From: Isoptericola luteus
GTDB taxonomy: Bacteria > Actinomycetota > Actinomycetes > Actinomycetales > Cellulomonadaceae
DNA length: 64,000 nt
Direction of reading: 5' to 3'
NCBI RefSeq assembly: GCF_020297055.1
Contig: NZ_JAIXCQ010000001.1
Coordinates: forward strand, 254,128 to 318,127
Position 1 is the stretch's first letter, and every line of letters starts with the position of its first letter. The translations under genes were made by a program, and so were the position numbers. Positions 15,457-22,254 of the stretch are shown piece by piece. The notes below the pieces were generated by a model, which had not been told where the DNA came from, did no database searches, and worked only from the letters and a program-made list of their open reading frames with translations.

Positions 15457-16238
15457 CACCCGAGGAAGTCGCCGCCTGGGAGGCGCTCCGAAAGGCCGTC
15501 GCCGCCCGGTCCGACCGGGTCGGCGAAGCCCTCGGCGCCCTCTGGCGAGGCCGAGTGGCGCCTGGGACCTTCGGGTCCTCGATGTCCCGGGCGCGGTTCC
15601 TCGCGGACGTCGTGGAGGTTGTCCTGGTCGGATACGGCGACAACGCCGCCGACGCCCTCCGCGCGTACGACCTCGCGCGCAAGGCTGCGGGGCTCGGCCC
15701 CCTGCCCGCGGATTTCGCACGCGTCGCGACTGCCGACCCTGGCGCCATCCTCGCGGCCGTGGATGAGACCGTGACTCGACGCCTCGCCTCGGAGGCCACG
15801 TCGAGCCTGACGACCGCCCAGGCGGTCCTCGCGGCGGCCTCGGCCAGGGCGGCCACTCTCGCCGCCTACGGCGCCACGGACACGGTCACGACCGCGGTTC
15901 GTCGTGACCCCCGTGCGGTCGGCTGGGAGCGTTTCGACGACGTCGGCACGACGTGCCACCGATGCCTAGTCCTCATCGCCCGCGGGCCGGTGTACGACGT
16001 GCTTTCGGGATCCTTCGCCCGACACCCTGGCTGTACCTGCGGCGCCCGGGCGGTCTTCCGGGACCGCGGACCCTCCCCGGAGGCCCGCGAGGCGTACGGG
16101 CTCTATTTGGCCGTCGACCGTCAAGAATTCGTCTACCCCGACGGGCACCGCTTCGGGGGGCAGCCGCTATCGCTCCGCTCTGTCCTCGCGGCCGAGCGCG
16201 CCGGAACGCTGGACGCCTACCGCCCGCCCACGGCGTGA
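15453..16238 (+). CDS. MuF-like minor head protein
   Basis: A 261-residue protein directly after the portal, the conserved position for MuF/VG15-type proteins that enter the capsid or assist its assembly. The C-terminal half has the cysteine/histidine pattern of the family (TTCHRCLVLIARGPVYDVL, then HPGCTCGARAVF), probably metal-binding. The N-terminal half is helical. GTG start overlaps the portal stop. A terminator follows at once, so the structural block ends here without protease, scaffold or major capsid genes. Confidence 0.78.
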   Translation: MTPEEVAAWEALRKAVAARSDRVGEALGALWRGRVAPGTFGSSMSRARFLADVVEVVLVGYGDNAADALRAYDLARKAAGLGPLPADFARVATADPGAILAAVDETVTRRLASEATSSLTTAQAVLAAASARAATLAAYGATDTVTTAVRRDPRAVGWERFDDVGTTCHRCLVLIARGPVYDVLSGSFARHPGCTCGARAVFRDRGPSPEAREAYGLYLAVDRQEFVYPDGHRFGGQPLSLRSVLAAERAGTLDAYRPPTA

Positions 16239-16240
16239 CA

Positions 16241-16276
16241 AAGGCCCCGACCCTCACACCCGAGGGCCGGGGCCTT
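16241..16276 (+). terminator. Terminator after the head genes
   Basis: A 15-bp stem (16241-16255 with 16262-16276, one mismatch), AAGGCCCCG type, immediately after the MuF stop. It isolates the head genes from the oppositely transcribed cargo block. Confidence 0.75.
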
Positions 16277-16283
16277 CCGCCGT

Positions 16284-16586
16284 TTACACGCCCGGATCTG
16301 GCAGGAGCACCGAACGGCCCCACAACTGCCAATCGCCGTCGCTGCGGTGTTGCCAACCGTCCATCTCCATGGCTCGTTCGAAACCATGCTCGCCAATCCG
16401 AGACAGCAGCCCCGCGGCCCACGACCGCACGGTGTCCACGCGCTCGTCTGGGATATCGGGGTTCACCGTGAGCCAGTAGGTCACTCCCTCGGGCCGCTTG
16501 CCCACGAGGATGCACGCATCGCGGTCCGGCATCTCGCGCCACGCAGCCGGGTCGTGCGGCTCAATCTGTACGTCGCTGGGATCCAT
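16284..16586 (-). CDS. Hypothetical protein, element cargo
   Basis: A 100-residue protein (MDPSDVQIEPHDPAAWREMP). It contains strand-rich text (GVTYWLTVNPDIPDERVDTVRSWA) and many tryptophans. Start 16586 is chosen because GATGAT lies six bases upstream (leaderless pattern); a longer frame to 16640 adds 18 residues of poor quality. It is convergent with the MuF gene across the terminator. No family recognised. Confidence 0.58.
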   Translation of the reverse strand: MDPSDVQIEPHDPAAWREMPDRDACILVGKRPEGVTYWLTVNPDIPDERVDTVRSWAAGLLSRIGEHGFERAMEMDGWQHRSDGDWQLWGRSVLLPDPGV

Positions 16587-16765
16587 CCCGCGATCATCCC
16601 TGCGGCCGCTGACACACTCCGCGGGGCAATGCCCTGACATCCGGTGGTCCTTCGCGCGCCACGAGGGCGGAACATAGTGCTGGTGCAGTCTTCAGCGGCC
16701 GCCCCGGGTCGGTGCCCGCAAGGCAAGGTGCTCAATTGCGTCGAGCCGGCAGTTCGCCCGCGCTG

Positions 16766-17308
16766 CTAGTGGGATGCTAGTGCCGAAAATTCTTCCTTCA
16801 CTTTATCGTCCATCCCGTGCCAGATCTCGTCGATACCGACCCGGAATTGGTCAGACGTTGAGGTGGCGAGATATTCCTCAAACTTGATATCGATTCCCAG
16901 AATGGTTACCACCATAAAGAACCAGGCGGCCATGGACATTTTGTGACGATCGGTCTCGGCGTCGCTTGGCCCGGGGTGTCCAGGTCCATGCTTTCGGACA
17001 AGCTGATTGATTCTGGCGAGGTCTTCGTCGGTCATCTCGAATTCAAGATTGTGAACCGCGTTGTTTCTGTCGCGATTCATGATTCGAATGCTGCTCATAA
17101 GTTCCGATGATGCAAGGCCGATGGCGTCGACCATTCTCGCTTTCTGCGAGAAGGTGAACCGGTCGCCGAGCGCTGTCGGGCGTTTGAAATGTCGACGAAG
17201 GGTCTCGTCCATTGCGTGCTCGACCCAAAGATGTCCCTTCAGGAACATGGTCATCGAGTTCTCTTCGCGGTAGACCTGCCGCCCGAACGCTTCGAAGTCA
17301 AAGAGCAT
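16766..17308 (-). CDS. HEPN-domain protein (candidate RNase or toxin)
   Basis: A 180-residue, mostly helical protein with RNNAVH at Arg81-His86 inside IRIMNRDRNNAVHNLEF, the Rx4H motif of HEPN nucleases. HEPN proteins often cut RNA in toxin-antitoxin and abortive-infection systems. The C-terminal part has hydrophobic helices (SMAAWFFMVVTILGID). The start at 17308 follows CATACT by six bases; a longer frame to 17452 is rejected. The gene is visibly AT-richer than the host, so it was probably acquired. No nucleotidyltransferase (MNT) partner is adjacent. A non-nuclease HEPN-like fold is the alternative. Confidence 0.6.
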   Translation of the reverse strand: MLFDFEAFGRQVYREENSMTMFLKGHLWVEHAMDETLRRHFKRPTALGDRFTFSQKARMVDAIGLASSELMSSIRIMNRDRNNAVHNLEFEMTDEDLARINQLVRKHGPGHPGPSDAETDRHKMSMAAWFFMVVTILGIDIKFEEYLATSTSDQFRVGIDEIWHGMDDKVKEEFSALASH

Positions 17309-17411
17309 GTTCGAAGTATGGCGGCGATGCTCTTGCTCGCCAAGGTTGAAGCGCGGCCTTCGGGCACTCGGTTGCGTCCGGTGCGTCAGACGCTGCCCAT
17401 ATGCTCGCCTC

Positions 17412-17606
17412 ATGACGCCCGCCGATGCCCTCCGCAACGCGCGCCCCCGCATCCAAGCCGCCCTTGCCGAGGGCTCGTTCCTGGCTGTCCAGGAGGCCCA
17501 GGGCTCCGGAGCGACAGACGCCGAGGCGGCCGAGATCCTGGCGGCCTACGGCGCTGGCTGGCGCGAGATGGCGGAGTGGCTCGACGCGCGCGGCGCGACG
17601 GCGTAG
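17412..17606 (+). CDS. Small helical protein
   Basis: A 64-residue protein (MTPADALRNARPRIQAALAE) ending GAGWREMAEWLDARGATA. TATGCT ends six bases before ATG 17412, supporting a leaderless start. It is divergent from the HEPN gene with a short shared promoter region and could be its partner or regulator, but nothing in the sequence proves that. Confidence 0.5.
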   Translation: MTPADALRNARPRIQAALAEGSFLAVQEAQGSGATDAEAAEILAAYGAGWREMAEWLDARGATA

Positions 17607-17663
17607 CCTCGGCTTCGAAAGTTCATCCTTTCTGCCCGGCGCCCGGAGTTCTACTGTCCGTCC

Positions 17664-17984
17664 GTGCCTAACTCCGGCGGTCGGCGACTCGCGATAGTCG
17701 CCCTTGCGTGCTCGTTGACGGTCGGCCCTGCCGCGGGAGCCGTCGTTGGGTACGCGGTGGCCGACGCGAAGGCGTCGCAAGGGCCGGAGGGGCCAGCGGG
17801 ACCGCAGGGCACGAGGGGCGCAACGGGTGAGTCTGGTCCCCAAGGTCCGCCCGGGGTGTCCCTGTCCGGCGCTGTTGTCCTCAAGAGTCGATTCGGCTCC
17901 TGCCCTGACGGCACTTGGTGGCTCATCGGCGATTCGGTCTATATCGCCGATGGCGAGGAGCGCGACCTCTGCGAGGTTGAGTAG
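17664..17984 (+). CDS. Collagen-like secreted or anchored protein
   Basis: A 106-residue protein with a basic N-terminus, a hydrophobic segment at about residues 8-33 (signal or anchor), then eight Gly-X-Y triplets at about residues 40-64 (GPEGPAGPQGTRGATGESGP) and a small C-terminal domain with two cysteines. Collagen-like proteins occur in phage tail fibres and on bacterial surfaces. Here there is no tail module, so a lysogen surface role seems likelier. The GTG start follows TACTGT by six bases. Confidence 0.7.
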   Translation: MPNSGGRRLAIVALACSLTVGPAAGAVVGYAVADAKASQGPEGPAGPQGTRGATGESGPQGPPGVSLSGAVVLKSRFGSCPDGTWWLIGDSVYIADGEERDLCEVE

Positions 17985-18046
17985 TCAAATTGCGACGAGT
18001 GTGCAAGCCGTGTGCCCGCGAAGTGCGAGATTTTGGGCGGTCCGGC

Positions 18047-18712
18047 CTAACGCTGAGGTTCAATATCTTCCAGACCTTGAAGCCCTAGATGTCGCCTCGC
18101 TTCATCGACGAGCCGATTCACCGCTTTGCGAATCTTCTTTATCTCGTCGCTGGAGAGGTCTTCGTGATCGTCGAAGTTCAGCACTCTGCTCGCGGTTGTG
18201 ATTAGGTTGTCAAGTGCATCGCAAATGTCTCTTGATGCCACGAGACTGATGCTTGCGGTCAGCGTGAAGGCCCGCTCCCAGGCGGCCCTGCTGCGCTTCT
18301 CGCTCTTCTTGTAGATGGGAGATTCTGCGCGGCTGGTATTGACCGTGTCACGGATTAGCTTTCGCATTTCCTCACTCGGATCAGCCGTGAGGTTGTGTCC
18401 GATGACAACCTCCGTTGCCTCTCCCAATTTCTGTTCAAGAACCCAGACCATACCTTTTGTAAAGGCTCCTCGTCGGGAGCGCTCTTTAATCAGGGTTTCG
18501 ACAACTCCAACGAGTTCGGCGACGTACTGTCGAATGTCGCCGTCCCAGCGGATCGCTTCCGATCGTCCCTGCCTGCGTCCTTCGAGAATCCAATTAAACC
18601 AAAAGCCCAGCGCTCCACCGACTATCAGGAAGGATCCTGCGATCGCGGGCACCCCCCACCACGGCGCCGCAGTGCTCTGGGCGGCGGCCATGAGGCTAGA
18701 CATGGGCGACAT
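18047..18712 (-). CDS. Membrane-anchored helical protein, element cargo
   Basis: A 221-residue protein with one N-terminal transmembrane helix (about residues 19-42, VPAIAGSFLIVGGALGFWF) and a charged, helix-rich cytoplasmic part ending DEIKKIRKAVNRLVDEARRH. Start 18712 follows TATCTT by six bases. Composition is AT-richer than the chromosome, like the HEPN gene. The architecture resembles membrane-anchored phage-exclusion or defence accessory proteins; no specific family is recognised. Confidence 0.65.
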   Translation of the reverse strand: MSPMSSLMAAAQSTAAPWWGVPAIAGSFLIVGGALGFWFNWILEGRRQGRSEAIRWDGDIRQYVAELVGVVETLIKERSRRGAFTKGMVWVLEQKLGEATEVVIGHNLTADPSEEMRKLIRDTVNTSRAESPIYKKSEKRSRAAWERAFTLTASISLVASRDICDALDNLITTASRVLNFDDHEDLSSDEIKKIRKAVNRLVDEARRHLGLQGLEDIEPQR

Positions 18713-18845
18713 AGGTGGAAGATAGCAGTTGAGTCATGAGGCGTCGACCGAAACGAATTGTATTCCCCGCCTTACGCCAGGCCCCGACTAATGGCGCGAT
18801 GGTCCACGACGAGAGGCCCGCATCGGCGCGGGCGGCGATGGGAGG

Positions 18846-19150
18846 CTAGGAAGCCACGGTCCGCAACCGCCGCGCGACAGCCGACGCATGGCACCCGAAC
18901 GCCGCGCCGACCTCGCGCAACGTCGCGCCTCCGTCACGCATGGCGCGCATGGCCGCGACGTCGCCCAGGGCCGCAAACTCGCCGAATTCGTCGCCCTCTG
19001 CTCGGCGCTCACGATCACCGGCGCGCCGTCCGTAACGGGCGCCGCAACACGTGCACCTTGTGGTACAGCCAGTGTTGTTGCGAGGACGTGCGACGCTTGC
19101 GAGCGTCCGAACCCGCTGCCCCGCACACGCAACGCGAGCCCGGCGAACGT
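18846..19150 (-). pseudogene. Broken gene for a helix-turn-helix protein
   Basis: The frame ending at TAG 18846-18848 encodes GDVAAMRAMRDGGATLREVG followed by AAFGCHASAVARRLRTVAS, very like the C-terminus of the DUF2637 protein encoded at 19990-20604 (DIAAMLAMRDAGTSLRTIGE, then RFGVHASTVSRRLAAVAR). Upstream in the same frame is a Cys-rich stretch (CTTRCTCCGARYGRRAG) but no ATG, GTG or TTG start that I can find. A frameshift or decay is the likely reason. Other frames here are lower quality. Confidence 0.45.
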
Positions 19151-19283
19151 GTAGGCGAGAGTTCTGGGGGCGACCATTGCGGGTTCCGTCTGCGCGAGCC
19201 TTGGGCCAACGGCGACACGTCGCGACATCGGCGAGGGCCGCCGCCGAGGCTTTCCTCGACGACGACCCTCGCGATGAACGACC

Positions 19284-19556
19284 TCAGGCCGCCTTGTCGA
19301 ACCACTCCCACATGTCCTTGTCGAGCCATCCCTGTCGGGCCTGGCCCGTGATGTCGACGCAGAACAGGCTGGTCGACTTGTCCATGACGGCACGAAGCGT
19401 GTCGGACACCGAGTACGGCGTGAGCCCGACGCCGCTGACGGCCCACGTGGAGTCCATGAGGTGGGCCCACCCCGGGAACTTCTTGATCGCCTCGTGCACA
19501 GCCTTGTAGTCCTGGCCGGGCTTGTTGAGGTCGTACGTGATGAGGATGGTGGCCAT
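19284..19556 (-). CDS. Stand-alone Cas2/SinR-like small protein
   Basis: A 90-residue protein starting MATILITYDLNKPGQDYKAV, with a STWAVSG segment and ending GWLDKDMWEWFDKAA. This matches my knowledge of a widespread family with a Cas2/VapD-like ferredoxin fold, often labelled SinR family; the opening beta strand with Tyr-Asp is typical. It is not part of a CRISPR locus: no repeats, Cas1 or other cas gene is present. Members occur near toxin and defence genes; activity is unproven. A GGAGGT site precedes the ATG. Cargo of the element. Confidence 0.72.
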   Translation of the reverse strand: MATILITYDLNKPGQDYKAVHEAIKKFPGWAHLMDSTWAVSGVGLTPYSVSDTLRAVMDKSTSLFCVDITGQARQGWLDKDMWEWFDKAA

Positions 19557-19989
19557 GCGCCTACCTCCGATCCGTGAGGCGGCTCATGGCTGCTGCACGC
19601 GGTGCGCCGTTGCGCGATCCGCGTTCGCCGGGTCTAGGGTGTGATTGCCTACCAAGCGAATCACCCGCTCGTCCCGCCAGGCTTCGGCCATTCCCGCGGT
19701 GGGATGAGCGCCGCCTCACTGCGTGGAGTCTGGCATCTGTCACTGACACCCAGAACGCGACACGCCGAGGCGACGTCCAAAAGCCCGGGCCTGCCGTGTG
19801 GCAGAGTCCGGGCTTTTGTAGTTGAGGCCGGGGTATCTCGCTACGCTGCCCGCAGGATCGATGCAGGTCTACGCGGCATCGTTCACCGTGGGTGTCCCAA
19901 TCGGCACGCGTCACGCTCTGTCGGCCCCATCTAGCACCCGACAGCCCTCGAATCTCGCCGAGGCGATGTCTGACGGGGCCACCGGGCCC
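19557..19989. other. Gene-free stretch between the Cas2-like gene and the DUF2637 gene
   Basis: About 430 bases. It contains the bidirectional hairpin at 19779-19817 and presumably the promoter of the Cas2-like gene. The frames through it are unlike proteins. Nothing else is recognisable. Confidence 0.5.
19779..19817. terminator. Bidirectional terminator hairpin
   Basis: AAAAGCCCGG (19779-19788) pairs with CCGGGCTTTT (19808-19817), with an inner CTGCC/GGCAG stem. T-runs occur on both strands. It ends the minus-strand DUF2637 operon and shields the Cas2-like gene. Confidence 0.75.
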
Positions 19990-20604
19990 TCACCTAGCGA
20001 CTGCGGCGAGGCGCCGCGACACGGTCGAAGCATGGACCCCGAATCGCTCGCCGATCGTTCGAAGCGACGTTCCTGCGTCGCGCATCGCGAGCATGGCCGC
20101 GATGTCGTCCGCGGGGTCGTCGTCTCTCTCGCTCACGGCGTCTGCAACGTCGTCCGCGGGGGTGCTGCACTCGGCCGCCTCCGGCGCGTCGCTGGCCAGT
20201 TGTCTCGCCTCGGGAGCAATTAGCGACGCGAGGGTGTGCGTCGTGACGAGCACGACAACTGGCGCGAGCCCGACGACCGCAACGCCCACCGCGACGCGCA
20301 CTGCCTCGCCGACGTGCAGGCCGAGCCCGTGCGCGACGTTCGCCGCAACACTGACGACCGCCAGGACGCCCAGGCTCGCCCACTCCACGCGCGCCCCGCG
20401 CCCCTGCCCCCGGCGCACGAGCGCGGCGTGCGAGAACGCGAGCGCGCCGCCGTCGGCGAGCACGGGCGCACACCACGCAAGCGGACCGCGCACCCCCGCC
20501 CATCCCGCAACGGCCACGAGAGCCGACGCCGAGAGTGCGAACGAGACCGCGGCGACGATCCCGACGAGTGCCGCCACGGCCCACACGATGCCCTTGTTGC
20601 TCAC
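19990..20604 (-). CDS. DUF2637 / SpdB-like membrane protein with C-terminal helix-turn-helix
   Basis: A 204-residue protein with four hydrophobic helices (residues 5-30, about 40-55, 75-95, 100-125) and a C-terminal DNA-binding tail (MLAMRDAGTSLRTIGERFGV, then HASTVSRRLAAVAR). DUF2637 proteins are typical of actinobacterial conjugative elements, plasmids and phages, where related Spd proteins act in intramycelial spread. GTG 20604 has a GAGGGGAAG site; GTG 20619 is the alternative. It is last in a minus-strand operon after the winged-helix gene. Its tail also occurs in the broken gene at 18846. Confidence 0.78.
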   Translation of the reverse strand: MSNKGIVWAVAALVGIVAAVSFALSASALVAVAGWAGVRGPLAWCAPVLADGGALAFSHAALVRRGQGRGARVEWASLGVLAVVSVAANVAHGLGLHVGEAVRVAVGVAVVGLAPVVVLVTTHTLASLIAPEARQLASDAPEAAECSTPADDVADAVSERDDDPADDIAAMLAMRDAGTSLRTIGERFGVHASTVSRRLAAVAR

Positions 20605-20615
20605 GTCTTCCCCTC

Positions 20616-21656
20616 TCACGCGCCGACCGGCGCGGCGTACTTACTTCCCTGTCGGGCCGCGGCGATCGCCGCCCGGATGCTGTCCCGTGCGATGCGGGCC
20701 GCGGGGGAGTGCGTCGTGGCCCTGGCCGCCCGCTCGGCGACACGCTCGGCTGCCCTTCGTCGCTCCCGCTCGGTCCGCGCCTCGGCGTCCCTGGTGGCCC
20801 GTTCCGCGGCCGTAGCAAAGCCCCTGGAGCGTCCAGCGCGGATCCGGGCACCGAGCCAGCCCCACACGTCCCGCACGCCCTCCAGAGCCCACACACGACC
20901 GGCGCCCCCGGCCTCGGCGATCCTGAAGACGTCGGCCACCCTCGCGGTCTCGACGGCCTCGCCAAAAGCCCGAGCGAGCACGTCCGCCAGCCCGCCGAGG
21001 TGGCGCCCCTCCGGCGCGAGACCTGGCGACCGTCGGGCGACCTCGGCCGTGAGCCGCTGGAGCGCGAGGGACCGCGGAGCGGTGTCCCTGGCCGTCGTCT
21101 GACGCTTGCGCTTGGTCCCGGCGCGACGCGCCTGGGGGAGTTGAGACTTCCTGGAGATACCCGAGACCTCTACGAGGTCCGGGTGGGCGGCACCGATCGG
21201 CTCATGCGTGAGCGCCCACACCGACGCCGTCACGATGCCGCCACGCCCCAGCGCACGCCGCGCCTGCCGCTCGGCGCGCGTCAGGTGGCGACCACGCACG
21301 GCCTCAACCGCGAGCCCCTCGACCGCGAGCCACGCCCGCACGTTGCGGACGGACCGCTCCGACACCTCGGCCCGCTCGGCGATCGTCTCGACCGCCAGCG
21401 CAACACCGCGCCCGGTATGGCCGTCGGCTGCCGCGGCGAGTACCTCGGCGACCGCGAGGCGCACCCGAGCCCGCCGAGGCTGCCCAGCCGCCCGCTCGGC
21501 GACGAATGCGAGCCACGTGCGCCGCGAGGCCCACACCGGGACGTGCGAGTAGGCGCCCGGCTCCACAACGTCATGCCAAGCCCGACGACGCCCCCGACGG
21601 GACGCCGACGGGCGGCCCGCCCCCGAAGTGGGAGCGGGCGAACCCGCCGCGCTCAC
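20616..21656 (-). CDS. Winged-helix replication- or regulation-like protein
   Basis: A 346-residue basic protein. A winged helix-turn-helix lies around residues 65-125 (TIAERAEVSERSVRNVRAWL). After a linker there is a helical region and a long Arg/Ala-rich helix (ARTERERRRAAERVAERAAR). Such proteins often sit next to DUF2637 genes in actinobacterial mobile elements and are called replication initiators or DNA-binding proteins. No Walker or HUH nuclease motif is visible, so initiation would be by DNA binding only. GTG start overlaps the previous stop; the ORF ends 11 bases before the DUF2637 start. Confidence 0.65.
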   Translation of the reverse strand: MSAAGSPAPTSGAGRPSASRRGRRRAWHDVVEPGAYSHVPVWASRRTWLAFVAERAAGQPRRARVRLAVAEVLAAAADGHTGRGVALAVETIAERAEVSERSVRNVRAWLAVEGLAVEAVRGRHLTRAERQARRALGRGGIVTASVWALTHEPIGAAHPDLVEVSGISRKSQLPQARRAGTKRKRQTTARDTAPRSLALQRLTAEVARRSPGLAPEGRHLGGLADVLARAFGEAVETARVADVFRIAEAGGAGRVWALEGVRDVWGWLGARIRAGRSRGFATAAERATRDAEARTERERRRAAERVAERAARATTHSPAARIARDSIRAAIAAARQGSKYAAPVGA

Positions 21657-22159
21657 GCGGCGACGGCCTCGGAGAAGAACGCGGCGCCGAGGCGAACGCG
21701 CTCCACGACCACGGCCAGCACGCGAGCCCAGGCCGCCGCATCCTGGAGCGAGAGCCCCGCGTCCCGCACGTCGTCACGCTCGGCGAGCACGAGGAGGACG
21801 CGCCCGTGGAGTACACCGGAGACCGGGAGCCTGGTTGTCTCCTGGGCGTCCACGACGGCGCGGCGGAGGAGTCCATCCGCCTGGGCGACCTCCTCGGCGA
21901 GGCTCGGCGCTGGGAGGCTCTTGGGCTCGGCCGCCGTCGTGTGGTCGTCGGCCTCCCACGAGTCCGACCACTCGGCCTGCCAATCGGCGATCGTCGCGAC
22001 CGCTTCGGCGACCTCGGCCGCCCCGGCCTCGGTCGGGTCGAACGCCGACGCGCCGCACTGGAGGCAGTCACGCCGGTACTGGTCACGCCGCATCGTCGCG
22101 GCGTGCAGGCACTCCAGCGACTCCGCGCCAGACGCATAGAAGAAAGTAGGGTTGTGCAC
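21653..22159 (-). CDS. Hypothetical protein, first gene of the element's minus-strand operon
   Basis: A 168-residue acidic, helical protein. It begins VHNPTFFYASGAESLECLHA and has Cys at the CLHAATMRRDQYRRDCLQCG segment, perhaps a metal site. GTG 22159 has a GAGGAG site. It is divergent from the element-borne start of the NHL gene, sharing about 95 bases of promoter region, and its stop overlaps the winged-helix gene. Function unknown. Confidence 0.65.
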   Translation of the reverse strand: MHNPTFFYASGAESLECLHAATMRRDQYRRDCLQCGASAFDPTEAGAAEVAEAVATIADWQAEWSDSWEADDHTTAAEPKSLPAPSLAEEVAQADGLLRRAVVDAQETTRLPVSGVLHGRVLLVLAERDDVRDAGLSLQDAAAWARVLAVVVERVRLGAAFFSEAVAA

Positions 22160-22242
22160 GTCGGTGTCTCCTCACCGGCCATGCCCTCGGACGGTTGCCG
22201 CCGTCGCGAGGGCTCCTTCGTCGGTGACCCAACGCGGTGCCG

Positions 22243-22248
22243 CACAAT
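22243..22248 (+). promoter_or_regulatory. Element-borne -10-like box driving the rebuilt NHL gene
   Basis: CACAAT ends six bases before the GTG at 22255, matching the native CAGAAT at 9607. The promoter of the host gene is therefore now supplied by the element. Confidence 0.45.
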
Positions 22249-22254
22249 GGGCCT

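Noticed and set aside
18888-19154. Plus-strand 88-residue frame opposite the broken helix-turn-helix gene
   Set aside because: The minus-strand frame matches the DUF2637 protein tail; the plus frame has no supporting start signal or recognisable pattern.
19284-19556. CRISPR locus suggested by the Cas2-like protein
   Set aside because: No regularly spaced repeats and no other cas gene within the window.
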